Part shown: piece by piece, positions 25,263 through 38,295 of the stretch | Numbering within the stretch: the first letter of the stretch is position 1 | How the letters are laid out: the number at the start of each line of letters is the position of its first letter | Origin: Streptomyces flaveolus | Lineage (GTDB): Bacteria; Actinomycetota; Actinomycetes; Streptomycetales; Streptomycetaceae | NCBI RefSeq assembly: GCF_014648815.1 | Contig: NZ_BMRV01000006.1 | Span: 1-64,000, forward strand | Direction of reading: 5' to 3' | DNA: 64,000 nt | Made by a program: the position numbers and the translations under genes | The notes under the pieces: generated by a model | Database searches by the model: none | Told to the model about the DNA's origin: nothing | The model's input: only the letters and a program-made list of their open reading frames with translations

Positions 25263-28200
25263 ATGACCCACACCCCCCAGCGCGAACCGATACCGGGCGC
25301 GAGACGCGCGGCCCGCATAGCCGTGGCCGCGGGTCTCGTCGCCGCGCTCTCCGCGGCCGGGCCGATACCCCTGGCCTTCGCGGCCGACGGTCCGGGCACC
25401 GGGGCCGTGCTGCCGGCCGACGTCTCCGTCAAGTCCGCGCACGACAAGCTCGGTTCGGACGACGCGGACCGGCTCGCCGAGGCGAAGGCCGACGGCACGA
25501 AGAACGTCACGATGATGGTCGCCACCGCGCCCGGCCAGACCGAGCGGGTCGCCGAGGAACTGGACGCCGTCGGCGGCGGCGCCGTGGGCCGGACCGACGA
25601 CAAGCTCGGCTACGTCCGCGCCACCGTCCCCACCGCCAGGGCGGACTCGGCCATCGCCGCCGCCGCGAAGCTCTCCTCCGTGCACGGCATCGACCTGCGC
25701 GACGAGATCCCGCTGGACGACCCGACGCCGAGCGCGGACACGGCCGCCGGCGCCTCGCAGCAGGGCCGCGCCTACCCGGCGCCCGGCCGGAACACGCCCG
25801 CCGAGAACCCGTACAACCCGTCCTTCGAGACGGGCGCCGTCGACTTCGTGAAGAAGAACCCGAAGGCGGACGGCCGCGGCGTCACCATCGGCATCCTCGA
25901 CTCCGGCGTGGACCTCGGCCACCCGGCGCTGCAGAAGACCACCACCGGGGAGCGCAAGATCGTCGACTGGGTCACCGCGACCGACCCGGTCGTCGACGGG
26001 GACGCCACCTGGCGGCGCATGGACACCCCGGTCGCCGGCCCCGCCTTCACCTACGACGGCCGGAGCTGGACGGCGCCCGCCGGCTCGTACCGGGTCAACG
26101 TCTTCCGCGAGTCCGTCACCGCCGGCGGGGACGCCAAGGGCGACGCGAACCGGGACGGCGACACCACCGACTCCTGGGGCGTCCTGTACGACGCGCAGGC
26201 CGGCACGGTCCGCGTCGACCTGAACAACAACCACGACTTCACCGACGACACCCCGATGAAGCCGTACAAGGACGGCTTCCAGGTCGGGTACTTCGGCACC
26301 GACGACCCGAAGACGGACGTCGCCGAGCGTCAGCCGTTCGTGGTCGAGATCCGCAAGGACGTCGTCGTCGACGGGTCCGGCACCAAGGCCGACTTCGTCA
26401 ACATCGGCGTCATCGAGTCCGAGCACGGCACGCACGTGGCCGGCCTCACCGCCGCCCACGGCCTGTTCGGCGGGAAGATGAACGGCGCGGCTCCGGGCGC
26501 GAAGATCGTCTCCTCGCGGGCCTGCTCCTGGTCCGGCGGCTGCACCAACGTCGCGCTCACCGAGGGCATGATCGACCTCGTCGTGAACCGCGGCGTCGAC
26601 ATCGTCAACATGTCCATCGGCGGGCTCCCGGCGCTGAACGACGGCAACAACGCGCGCGCCGAGCTCTACACGCGCCTCATCGACACCTACGGCGTCCAGC
26701 TGGTGATCTCCGCGGGCAACTCCGGCCCCGGCGCCAACACCATCGGCGACCCGGGCCTGGCCGACAAGGTCATCTCGGTGGGCGCCTCCATCTCCCGCGA
26801 GACCTGGGCCGCCAACTACGGCTCCGCGGTGGAGACGAAGTACGCGATGATGCCGTTCTCCTCGCGCGGCCCGCGTGAGGACGGCGGGTTCACGCCGACG
26901 CTCACCGCGCCCGGCGCCGCGATCAACACCATCCAGACCTGGATGCCCGGCGCCCCCGTCCCGGAGGCGGGCTACCAGCTCCCGGCCGGCTACGGCATGC
27001 TCCAGGGCACCTCGATGGCCTCCCCGCAGGCCGCCGGCGCCGCCGCGCTGCTGCTGTCCGCCGCCGAGCGCCAGGGCATCGACCTCACCCCGGCGAAGCT
27101 GCGCACCGCGCTGACCTCCACCGCCGACCACATCCAGGGCGTGCAGGCGTACGAGGAGGGCGCGGGCCTGGTCAACGTGCCCGACGCCTGGCGTGCGATC
27201 GAGCGCGGCGCCACCGCGCACGACTACGCGGTCAAGGCGCCGGTCGACACCGCGATCGACCAGTTCCTGAAGACCCCGGGTCACGGCACCGGCCTGTACG
27301 ACCGCGAGGGCGGCCTGAAGGCGGGCCAGAAGAAGACGTACGAGATCACGCTGACCCGTACGTCCGGCGCCGACCGGGCACTCCGGCACGAGCTGCACTT
27401 CGAGAACAACGCCGGGCGCACCTTCCGGATCGTCGGCTCCGACGAGGTGAAGCTGCCGCTGAACAAGCCGGTGACCGTCAAGGTCGAGGCGCGGCCGGGC
27501 TCCGCGGGGCTCAAGAGCGCGATCCTCGAGGTCGACGACCCGCGCACCGAGGGCATCGACAAGCAGGTCCTGACCACGGTCGTGGTCTCCGCGCCGCTGA
27601 AGTACACCTTCTCCGCGAAGAACTCCGTGCAGCGCAACAGCACCCAGTCGTACTTCGTGACCGTCCCCGAGGGCGCGAAGACGCTCGAGGTGGCGATCGG
27701 CGGGCTGGAGGACAAGAGCCAGACCCGGTTCATCGCCATCCACCCGTACGGCGTCGCCGTCGACAACACGTCCACGCCGTACTGCTACAACAACTACCTC
27801 GACGGCAACGGCTGCCGGCCCGACGTGCGCGCGTACGCCGACCCGCAGCCCGGCGTCTGGGAGGTGGAGGTCGAGTCGCGGCGCACCTCGCCGCTGCTGG
27901 ACAACCCGTACACGCTGGACGTCAGCATCCTCGGCGCCGTCTTCGACCCGGAGGTCGTGACCGTGCCCGAGGCCAAGGCGGGCACCCCGGCGACCGCCTC
28001 CTGGACGGTGACGAACCAGTACGCCCCCCTCGAGGGCAAGCTGGTCGGCGGCCCGCTCGGCTCGGCCGGGACGTCCCGCCCGACGATCAAGCAGGGCGAG
28101 ACGAGGACGACCACGGTCGAGGTGCCCGAGGGCGCCACGTCGCTCGACGTCGCCATCGGGGGCGTCTCCGACGCGGCCTCCGACCTGGACCTGACGGTCT

Positions 28201-28562
28201 ACGACAAGGACGGCAAGGTCGCCGGCCAGTCCGCCGACGGCGACTCGGAGGAGTCGGTGTCGATCCCGGCCCCGGCCGCCGGTACGTACACCGTGAAGGT
28301 CGCGGGCTACTCGGTGCCGTCCGGCACCACCGAGTACGACTACCGGGACGTGTACTTCGCCGCGTCCCTCGGCTCGGTCACCGTGGACGGCTCGGCGCCG
28401 GTGAAGCTCGGCACGGGCGACTCGGCGACGGTCTCCGGCAGCGCGACGGCGCTGGCCGCCGGGCCGGAGGACCGTGAGTTCTTCGGCCGGGTCCAGCTGG
28501 TGAACGCGCGCGGCACGGTCGCGGGCCTCGGCAGCGTACGGATCGGCAACGTCGTGCCGTAG
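25263..28562 (+). CDS. Secreted subtilisin-family (S8) serine peptidase
   Basis: 1099 residues. The signal peptide ends near AFAADG; a propeptide (~35-190) is followed by the catalytic domain. Motifs are VTIGILDSGVDLGHP (Asp), ESEHGTHVAGLTAAHG (His), ISAGNSGPGANT (oxyanion Asn) and LQGTSMASPQAAGAAAL (Ser). Long beta-rich C-terminal regions with two pre-peptidase-C-like modules (TYTVKVAGYSVPSGTTEYDY) complete it. The long insertion between Asp and His and the ERKIVDWVTATDP segment are like tripeptidyl-peptidase II-type subtilases. Expected role: extracellular protein degradation. Start: the ATG at 25263 has AAGGG 6 bp upstream; the ATG at 25257 overlaps that site. Confidence 0.9.
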   Translation: MTHTPQREPIPGARRAARIAVAAGLVAALSAAGPIPLAFAADGPGTGAVLPADVSVKSAHDKLGSDDADRLAEAKADGTKNVTMMVATAPGQTERVAEELDAVGGGAVGRTDDKLGYVRATVPTARADSAIAAAAKLSSVHGIDLRDEIPLDDPTPSADTAAGASQQGRAYPAPGRNTPAENPYNPSFETGAVDFVKKNPKADGRGVTIGILDSGVDLGHPALQKTTTGERKIVDWVTATDPVVDGDATWRRMDTPVAGPAFTYDGRSWTAPAGSYRVNVFRESVTAGGDAKGDANRDGDTTDSWGVLYDAQAGTVRVDLNNNHDFTDDTPMKPYKDGFQVGYFGTDDPKTDVAERQPFVVEIRKDVVVDGSGTKADFVNIGVIESEHGTHVAGLTAAHGLFGGKMNGAAPGAKIVSSRACSWSGGCTNVALTEGMIDLVVNRGVDIVNMSIGGLPALNDGNNARAELYTRLIDTYGVQLVISAGNSGPGANTIGDPGLADKVISVGASISRETWAANYGSAVETKYAMMPFSSRGPREDGGFTPTLTAPGAAINTIQTWMPGAPVPEAGYQLPAGYGMLQGTSMASPQAAGAAALLLSAAERQGIDLTPAKLRTALTSTADHIQGVQAYEEGAGLVNVPDAWRAIERGATAHDYAVKAPVDTAIDQFLKTPGHGTGLYDREGGLKAGQKKTYEITLTRTSGADRALRHELHFENNAGRTFRIVGSDEVKLPLNKPVTVKVEARPGSAGLKSAILEVDDPRTEGIDKQVLTTVVVSAPLKYTFSAKNSVQRNSTQSYFVTVPEGAKTLEVAIGGLEDKSQTRFIAIHPYGVAVDNTSTPYCYNNYLDGNGCRPDVRAYADPQPGVWEVEVESRRTSPLLDNPYTLDVSILGAVFDPEVVTVPEAKAGTPATASWTVTNQYAPLEGKLVGGPLGSAGTSRPTIKQGETRTTTVEVPEGATSLDVAIGGVSDAASDLDLTVYDKDGKVAGQSADGDSEESVSIPAPAAGTYTVKVAGYSVPSGTTEYDYRDVYFAASLGSVTVDGSAPVKLGTGDSATVSGSATALAAGPEDREFFGRVQLVNARGTVAGLGSVRIGNVVP

Positions 28563-28582
28563 TCCGGTACGCAGGTCGTGAG

Positions 28583-28612
28583 GGGGCGGGCGCTCTGTGG
28601 GGCGCCCGCCCC
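28583..28612. terminator. Terminator between subtilase and sigma-partner genes
   Basis: GGGGCGGGCGC (28583-28593) pairs with GCGCCCGCCCC (28602-28612), followed by TTTG. It lies between convergent genes. Confidence 0.8.
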
Positions 28613-28627
28613 TTTGCCGTCCGCAGC

Positions 28628-29356
28628 TCAGTCGCAGGTGAGGGTGCGGGACTCGGGCAGGGAGGCCGTGATCAGGGCGCGGGCGGCGGCGATGTCCTGT
28701 GCGCCGGTGATCACGGCGTCCGGGGCGGGCAGGTCCCGCGGGATGCCGACCAGCACCTGGTCGCCGGGGGTGAGCCGGGCGGTGGTGTCGTCCAGCACGA
28801 AGGTGCTCCGTCCGGTGCCCTCCCGCGGTGTGTACGTGCGGGTCACCCGGAGCGTGATCCGGTGCCGCGCGGCCCCCGGCACGGGTTCGGCGCCGGTCAC
28901 CGTGCCCTCGGCGACCAGACGGGCGCAGGCGAGGTAGCGCGGCGTACCGAAGCCCGCGCCGGTCTTCCCCCCGGGGGCCGGGCCGTCCTGCCCGGCGACC
29001 GAGGCGGCGCTGTCGGCCGCCGCGTCGTCGCCGCCCGGGCCCTGCACCACCAGCCATCCGAGACCGGCGACCATCACACCCGCGCAGGCCACGGCGAGCG
29101 TGCCCAGCGCGAGGCGCAGCGAACGGCGCCGGGGGCGCGGGCGGGGCACGGGTGCGGGCCGGGCGGCTTCCGGTTCCGGGGCCGGTTCGCCCAGGACGCG
29201 CCCGAGGATCCCCAACTGCTCCCGCAGCAGCGCCACGTCGGCCGTCGCCGAGCGGTACGCGTCGTGGGCGTCCGCGCCGGAGCCGGGCGGCAGCGGCTCG
29301 CCCGTGATCGCCGCCATCAGCGCGTCGTGCCCACCGGGGTGCTGTTCGGCGGCCAT
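28628..29356 (-). CDS. Single-pass membrane protein paired with an ECF sigma factor
   Basis: 242 residues: an acidic cytoplasmic part (1-70), an Arg/Pro-rich stretch (PVPRPRPRRRSLRL), one transmembrane helix (~85-107) and an extracellular ~130-residue domain with two Cys (YLACARL and a C-terminal TLTCD). It begins one base after the sigma-factor stop, the usual place for an anti-sigma gene. The N-terminal part lacks the HxxxCxxC zinc anti-sigma motif, so if it inhibits the sigma factor it is of another type. Role inferred from position. Confidence 0.72.
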   Translation of the reverse strand: MAAEQHPGGHDALMAAITGEPLPPGSGADAHDAYRSATADVALLREQLGILGRVLGEPAPEPEAARPAPVPRPRPRRRSLRLALGTLAVACAGVMVAGLGWLVVQGPGGDDAAADSAASVAGQDGPAPGGKTGAGFGTPRYLACARLVAEGTVTGAEPVPGAARHRITLRVTRTYTPREGTGRSTFVLDDTTARLTPGDQVLVGIPRDLPAPDAVITGAQDIAAARALITASLPESRTLTCD

Positions 29357-29357
29357 C

Positions 29358-29894
29358 TCACACCACCTCGTCCTCGTGCAGGCGGGCCCGCAGCGCCCGT
29401 ACCGCCGTGTGCAGCCGGCTCTTGACCGTGCCCTCGGGGAGGCCGAGCTCCTCGGCGATGGCGCGCACGGGCAGGTCGGCGTAGAAGCGCAGGACCACGA
29501 CCTGCCGCTGGGTGTCGGGGAGCCCGTCCAGGCCCTGGGCGACGGCGAGGGACAGGACGCTGGTGTCCTCCCCCGACGGCTGGTCGGACTGCCGCAGCGC
29601 CGCCAGGCGCTCACCGAGCCGGTCCTGCCGGCTCCGGGCCCGGTGCCAGTCCATGGCCAGGTTGGAGGCGACGACCGCCGCCCACGCGGACACGTCCCGC
29701 GGCGCCTCGTGTCCCCGCGCCGCCCGTTCCAGCAGCCGCAGGCGGACCTGCTGCACCCCGTCCGGCAGGTCCGCCTGCGGCACGCCGCCCAGCGCGAGCA
29801 CCGCCCGCACCCGGCGTTCCTGGGCCGCGTCCAGGGGATCGTCGCGCACGGCGTCCCCCTGACCGCGGCGGCCCCTTCCGCGCAGCACAGCCAC
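29358..29894 (-). CDS. ECF-type RNA polymerase sigma factor
   Basis: 178 residues. Sigma region 2 covers ~20-85 (ends VSAWAAVVASNLAMDWHRARS) and region 4 covers ~115-170 (LDGLPDTQRQVVVLRFYADLPVRAIAEELGLPEGTVKSRLHTAVRALRARL, a clear helix-turn-helix). There is no region 3 or C-terminal extension. The GTG at 29894 follows GAGGGGAGG. The gene is in an operon with the membrane protein downstream. A GAAC-N17-CGTC sequence upstream (29945-29921) could be its own promoter, as many ECF factors are autoregulated. Confidence 0.85.
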   Translation of the reverse strand: MAVLRGRGRRGQGDAVRDDPLDAAQERRVRAVLALGGVPQADLPDGVQQVRLRLLERAARGHEAPRDVSAWAAVVASNLAMDWHRARSRQDRLGERLAALRQSDQPSGEDTSVLSLAVAQGLDGLPDTQRQVVVLRFYADLPVRAIAEELGLPEGTVKSRLHTAVRALRARLHEDEVV

Positions 29895-29920
29895 CCCTCC
29901 CCTCGCGGCGTTTCCCCTAG

Positions 29921-29945
29921 GACGCCGGTCCGCGGCGGAACGTTC
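29921..29945 (-). promoter_or_regulatory. Candidate ECF-type autoregulatory promoter
   Basis: On the minus strand GAAC and CGTC are separated by 17 bp, the layout of ECF promoters (GGAAC-N16/17-CGTC), 27 bp before the sigma start. One base of the -35 (C for G) is off consensus. Confidence 0.35.
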
Positions 29946-29999
29946 GCTTCCGTACAAAGATCTTTTCTTCACACCGTCTTCACTGTCACGATGTGCCCC

Positions 30000-33878
<3,879 letters not shown>

Positions 33879-33990
33879 GAGACCAGGCTCGCGCGCGGAC
33901 GGACCGGCGACCGGCGGGAAACGGACATCGCGTTCCGTGCGGGTGCCGTGGAAGGATGGCGCAACCCACACATAACGAGGAGATGACCGC

Positions 33991-36564
33991 GTGCCTGGCA
34001 CAAACCTGACTCGCGAAGAGGCGCAGCAGCGGGCGAAGCTGCTGACCGTTGACTCGTACGAGATCGATCTCGATCTCACCGGCGCGCAGGAGGGCGGCAC
34101 CTACCGGTCCGTGACCACGGTGCGCTTCGACGTCGCGGAGACCGGCGCCGAGTCCTTCATCGACCTGGTCGCGCCGGCCGTCCACGAGGTGACCCTCAAC
34201 GGCGACACGCTCGATCCGGCCGAGGTGTTCCAGGACTCCCGCATCGCCCTGCCGGGCCTGCTGGAGGGCCGCAACGTCCTGCGCGTGGTCGCCGACTGCG
34301 CGTACACCAACACCGGTGAGGGCCTGCACCGGTTCGTCGACCCGGTCGACGACCAGGCGTACCTCTACACCCAGTTCGAGGTCCCGGACGCGCGCCGGGT
34401 CTTCGCGAGCTTCGAGCAGCCGGACCTGAAGGCGACCTTCCAGTTCACCGTGAAGGCGCCCGAGGGCTGGACGGTCATCTCCAACTCGCCGACGCCCGAG
34501 CCGAAGGACAACGTCTGGTCCTTCGAGCCGACTCCGCGCATCTCGTCGTACATCACGGCGCTGATCGTCGGCCCGTACCACTCGGTGCACAGCGTCTACG
34601 AGAAGGACGGCCAGTCGGTTCCGCTCGGCATCTACTGCCGGCCCTCGCTGGCCGAGCACCTCGACGCGGACGCCATCTTCGAGGTGACCCGGCAGGGCTT
34701 CGACTGGTTCCAGGAGAAGTTCGACTACCCGTACCCGTTCAAGAAGTACGACCAGCTGTTCGTGCCCGAGTTCAACGCGGGCGCGATGGAGAACGCGGGC
34801 GCGGTGACCATCCGCGACCAGTACGTGTTCCGTTCCAAGGTGACGGACGCCGCGTACGAGGTGCGGGCGGCGACGATCCTGCACGAGCTGGCGCACATGT
34901 GGTTCGGCGACCTGGTCACCATGGAGTGGTGGAACGACCTGTGGCTGAACGAGTCGTTCGCCACCTTCGCCGAGGCCGCCTGCCAGGCCGACGCGCCCGG
35001 CTCGAAGTGGCCGCACTCGTGGACGACGTTCGCGAACTCCATGAAGACCTGGGCGTACCGGCAGGACCAGCTGCCGTCCACGCACCCGATCATGGCGGAC
35101 ATCAGCGACCTGGACGACGTGCTCGTCAACTTCGACGGCATCACGTACGCCAAGGGCGCGAGCGTGCTGAAGCAGCTCGTCGCGTACGTCGGTGAGGACG
35201 CGTTCTTCCGGGGCGTGCAGGCGTACTTCAAGCGGCACGCGTTCGGCAACACGCGCCTGTCCGACCTGCTGGGCGCGCTGGAGGAGACCTCCGGCCGCGA
35301 CCTGAAGACCTGGTCGAAGGCGTGGCTGGAGACGGCCGGCATCAACGTGCTGCGCCCGGAGATCGAGACGGACGCCGAGGGCGTCATCACCTCCTTCGCG
35401 GTCCGCCAGGAGGCCCCGGCGCTCCCGGCCGGCGCCAAGGGCGAGCCGACCCTGCGCCCCCACCGCATCGCGATCGGCGCCTACGACCTCGACGCGAGCG
35501 GCAAGCTGGTGCGCGGCGACCGGGTCGAGCTGGACGTCGACGGCGAACTGACGGCCGTACCGCAGCTGGTGGGCAAGCCCCGCCCGGCGGTGGTGCTCCT
35601 GAACGACGACGACCTGTCGTACGCCAAGGTCCGTCTGGACGAGCAGTCCCTGGCCGTGGTCACCGAGCACCTGGGCGACTTCACCGAGTCGCTGCCGCGC
35701 GCCCTGTGCTGGGCGTCGGCGTGGGACATGACCCGGGACGCGGAGCTGGCGACCCGCGACTACCTGTCGCTGGTGCTGTCGGGCATCGGCAAGGAGTCCG
35801 ACATCGGCGTCGTGCAGTCGCTGCACCGCCAGGTGAAGCTGGCCATCGACCAGTACGCCGACCCAGCCGCCCGCGAGACGCTGCTCACCCGCTGGACCGA
35901 GGCGACGCTGGCCCACCTGCGCGCCGCCGAGGCGGGCAGCGACCACCAGCTGGCGTGGGCGCGGGCGTTCGCGGCGACGGCGAGGACGCCGGAACAGCTC
36001 GACCTGCTGGACGCGCTGCTGGACGGTACGCAGACGATCGAGGGCCTGGCCGTCGACACCGAGCTGCGCTGGGCGTTCGTACAGCGGCTGGCGGCCGTGG
36101 GCCGGTTCGGCGGTTCGGAGATCCAGAGCGAGTACGAGCGGGACAAGACCGCCGCCGGTGAGCGCCACGCCGCCACCGCGCGGGCCGCCCGCCCGACCGA
36201 GCAGGCCAAGGCGGAGGCCTGGGAGTCGGTCGTGGAGTCCGACAAGCTGCCGAACGCCGTGCAGGAGGCGGTCATCGCCGGCTTCGTCCAGACCGACCAG
36301 CGCGAGCTGCTGGCGCCGTACACGGAGCGGTACTTCGAGGCGCTGAAGGGCGTCTGGGAGTCCCGTTCGCACGAGATGGCCCAGCAGATCGCGATCGGCC
36401 TGTACCCGGCGGTGCAGGTGTCCCAGGAGACCCTGGACCGCACGGACGCCTGGCTGGCCTCCGCGGAGCCGAACGCGGCCCTGCGCCGGCTGGTCTCGGA
36501 GTCCCGCTCGGGCGTGGAACGCGCCCTGAAGGCCCAGGCGGCGGACGCCGCGGCGGCCGAGTAG
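33991..36564 (+). CDS. pepN: Aminopeptidase N, M1 family (second copy)
   Basis: 857 residues. GAMENAGAVTIRDQYVF, HELAHMWFGDLVTMEWWNDLWLNESFATFAE (HExxH plus Glu) and TYAKGASVLKQL mark a complete M1 enzyme with the C-terminal ERAP1-like domain. It is the more canonical of the two copies in the window; the first copy (20964) has GAMENPG and K for N in WLKESF. Start: GTG with ACGAGGAG upstream. It should act on cytosolic peptides as a major aminopeptidase. Confidence 0.94.
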   Translation: MPGTNLTREEAQQRAKLLTVDSYEIDLDLTGAQEGGTYRSVTTVRFDVAETGAESFIDLVAPAVHEVTLNGDTLDPAEVFQDSRIALPGLLEGRNVLRVVADCAYTNTGEGLHRFVDPVDDQAYLYTQFEVPDARRVFASFEQPDLKATFQFTVKAPEGWTVISNSPTPEPKDNVWSFEPTPRISSYITALIVGPYHSVHSVYEKDGQSVPLGIYCRPSLAEHLDADAIFEVTRQGFDWFQEKFDYPYPFKKYDQLFVPEFNAGAMENAGAVTIRDQYVFRSKVTDAAYEVRAATILHELAHMWFGDLVTMEWWNDLWLNESFATFAEAACQADAPGSKWPHSWTTFANSMKTWAYRQDQLPSTHPIMADISDLDDVLVNFDGITYAKGASVLKQLVAYVGEDAFFRGVQAYFKRHAFGNTRLSDLLGALEETSGRDLKTWSKAWLETAGINVLRPEIETDAEGVITSFAVRQEAPALPAGAKGEPTLRPHRIAIGAYDLDASGKLVRGDRVELDVDGELTAVPQLVGKPRPAVVLLNDDDLSYAKVRLDEQSLAVVTEHLGDFTESLPRALCWASAWDMTRDAELATRDYLSLVLSGIGKESDIGVVQSLHRQVKLAIDQYADPAARETLLTRWTEATLAHLRAAEAGSDHQLAWARAFAATARTPEQLDLLDALLDGTQTIEGLAVDTELRWAFVQRLAAVGRFGGSEIQSEYERDKTAAGERHAATARAARPTEQAKAEAWESVVESDKLPNAVQEAVIAGFVQTDQRELLAPYTERYFEALKGVWESRSHEMAQQIAIGLYPAVQVSQETLDRTDAWLASAEPNAALRRLVSESRSGVERALKAQAADAAAAE

Positions 36565-36574
36565 GCGGAACGAA

Positions 36575-36610
36575 CAGGGGGGCGTCCGGTGCCGCACCGG
36601 GCGCCCCCTG
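36575..36610. terminator. Hairpin between pepN and the MerR gene
   Basis: CAGGGGGGCG...GGTGC pairs with ACCGGGCGCCCCCTG with small internal mismatches; it lies between convergent genes. Confidence 0.65.
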
Positions 36611-36614
36611 CGCG

Positions 36615-36968
36615 TCAGGCCGCCGCGCGTACGGAGGCGTCCAGCAGCTCGCCGAGCGCCGCGCGGGCCTGCTGCAGGTGGGCGATCCGCGTGTCCAGGT
36701 CGGCCAGTCGCTCCCGCAGCAGGTCCTGGACGCAGACGTCGACCTCGGGGCCGTCGCCCAGGACGCACGGGACGAGTTCGCGGATGACCCGCGTCGGGAG
36801 CCCGGCGGCCAACAGGGTACGGATGCGCGCCACCTCGGTGACGGCCTCGGCCGGGTACCGGCGGTGGCCTCCCGCGTCACGCCGCGGAGCGAGCAGCTCC
36901 TGCTCCTCGTAGTAGCGCAGCAGACGGACGCTCACCCCGGTCGCCCGTGCCAGTTCGCCGATCCTCAT
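36615..36968 (-). CDS. MerR-family transcriptional regulator
   Basis: 117 residues. MRIGELARATGVSVRLLRYYEEQELLAPRRDAGGHRRYPAEAV is the MerR winged helix with the RYYE core. A dimerisation coiled coil (LLRERLADLDTRIAHLQQARAALGELL) follows. Cys71 and Cys83 (LVPCVLGDGPEVDVC) lie where metal- or redox-sensing members keep their Cys. ATG 36968 has GAGGTGGGG upstream. It is divergent from a small monooxygenase whose promoter has the stretched MerR spacer, so that gene is the likely target. Confidence 0.88.
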   Translation of the reverse strand: MRIGELARATGVSVRLLRYYEEQELLAPRRDAGGHRRYPAEAVTEVARIRTLLAAGLPTRVIRELVPCVLGDGPEVDVCVQDLLRERLADLDTRIAHLQQARAALGELLDASVRAAA

Positions 36969-36993
36969 GTGCCCCACCTCACACTCGACGGCC

Positions 36994-37025
36994 TTGAACC
37001 TCACATCGATGAGAGATCCTACGGT
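36994..37025 (+). promoter_or_regulatory. MerR-type promoter of the monooxygenase gene
   Basis: TTGAAC (36994-36999) and TACGGT (37020-37025) are separated by 20 bp, the overlong spacer of MerR-activated promoters. The spacer contains the near-perfect palindrome CTCACATCGATGAGAG (37000-37015, one mismatched pair). The -10 ends 6 bp before the ATG at 37032, predicting a leaderless transcript. Confidence 0.65.
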
Positions 37026-37031
37026 CGGCCC

Positions 37032-37358
37032 ATGACCACCTCACCGCGAACGCCCCTGTCCCTCTACGGCTTCCTGCGCCCCAGGCCGGAACGCGCCGAC
37101 GAGGTCAGACGGATCCTCACCTCCTTCGTCGAGCCCACCCGGCACGAGGAAGGCAACCTCCAGTACCACCTGCACGAGCACGACGACGGCCGGTTCTTCC
37201 TCTACGAGGTCTGGCGCTCCCAGGCCGACCTGGACCGGCACAACGCCCTCCCGGCCCTGCGGGCGTTCCTGGACCGCCTGCCGGAGTACCTGGAGGGCGA
37301 GGTGGAGGGGTACTTCGACACCATGCTGAGCGCCTATCCGGCGGCCGACGGCACCTGA
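37032..37358 (+). CDS. Antibiotic-biosynthesis monooxygenase (ABM/YgiN-like) domain protein
   Basis: 108 residues: LYGFLRPRPERADEVRRILTSFVEPTRHEEGNLQYHLHEHDDGRFFLYEVWRSQADLDRH is the ABM ferredoxin-like fold with the conserved Glu-Gly-Asn and His residues. Members are cofactor-free quinol or polyketide monooxygenases or stress proteins; the substrate is unknown. It is likely controlled by the divergent MerR regulator. Its last 25 bases overlap the convergent LysR gene. Confidence 0.85.
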   Translation: MTTSPRTPLSLYGFLRPRPERADEVRRILTSFVEPTRHEEGNLQYHLHEHDDGRFFLYEVWRSQADLDRHNALPALRAFLDRLPEYLEGEVEGYFDTMLSAYPAADGT

Positions 37359-38266
37359 GGTCCGCCGGGGCGGAGCGCGGCGGCCGTCCGCAGCGCGTCC
37401 AGCACCCGGCCCACCGCCGTCCTCTCCTCCGCGCCCCTGCGCACCGCCGCGACGACGTGCCGGACCGGGCGGTCCGCGTGCAGTTCACGCATCACCACGC
37501 CGTCCCGGGGCACCGCCGCCATCCGCGGCACCAGCGCCACGCCCATGCCCGCCTCCACCATCGCGAGGATCGCCGTCCAGCCGGCCGCCGTGTGCGCCTG
37601 GTGCGGGCGGAAGCCGGCCGTCTCGCAGGCGGCCCGGGTGATGTCCGACCAGGGTCCGCTGCCGCCGAAGATCCACGGCTCGGCGGCGAGGTCGGCCATC
37701 CGCGGCCCGTCCGCGCCGGCCAGCGGATGGTCGCGGGGCAGGGCGACGTCCAGCGGGTCGGCGAGCAGCGGCACGCGGGTGAAGCGGGGGTCGCCGGCGG
37801 TGGGCGCCTGGGCCGCCAGGGACAGGGCGAGGTCCACGTCCCGCGCGGCCAGCAGCTCGTACGCCTCCTGCGCCTCGGCCTCCCGCACCCGCACCGTGAT
37901 GCCGGGGTGCGTCGCCCGCAGCGCGGTCACGGCCGGGACGACGAGGGCGGGCACGGCGGTGGAGAAGGCGCCGACCCGCACCTCACCGGCCTCCCCGTGC
38001 AGGTAGGCCGCCAGGTCGGCGTCCGCGCGCTCCAGTTGCTCGAAGACCGCCTCGGCGTGCCGCAGGACGAGCCGGGCCGCGTCCGTCAGCCGGACCCGCC
38101 TGCCGTGGGCCCGGAGCAGTTCCACCCCGAGCTGCCGGGAGAGGTTCGTCAGCTGCTGGGACACGGCCGACGGCGTCATGTGCAGCGCCTCGGCCGTCGC
38201 GGTCACCGTGCCCCGTTCCCGCAGCGTCCGCAGGATCTGCAGCTTGCGGATGTCCCAGTCGGCCAT
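37334..38266 (-). CDS. LysR-family transcriptional regulator
   Basis: 310 residues. LQILRTLRERGTVTATAEALHMTPSAVSQQLTNLSRQLGVELL is the N-terminal winged helix (residues 7-50), followed by the linker helix and a periplasmic-binding-like effector domain (from ~90, EVRVGAFSTAVPALVVPAV). The C-terminal segment (GMGVALVPRMAA) is typical. It lies just downstream of the EamA exporter on the same strand with ~30 bp between, so it may be co-transcribed; the target is unknown. Confidence 0.9.
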   Translation of the reverse strand: MADWDIRKLQILRTLRERGTVTATAEALHMTPSAVSQQLTNLSRQLGVELLRAHGRRVRLTDAARLVLRHAEAVFEQLERADADLAAYLHGEAGEVRVGAFSTAVPALVVPAVTALRATHPGITVRVREAEAQEAYELLAARDVDLALSLAAQAPTAGDPRFTRVPLLADPLDVALPRDHPLAGADGPRMADLAAEPWIFGGSGPWSDITRAACETAGFRPHQAHTAAGWTAILAMVEAGMGVALVPRMAAVPRDGVVMRELHADRPVRHVVAAVRRGAEERTAVGRVLDALRTAAALRPGGPQVPSAAG

Positions 38267-38295
38267 GGCGGCAACCTATCCGCGGGCGGCCCCGG

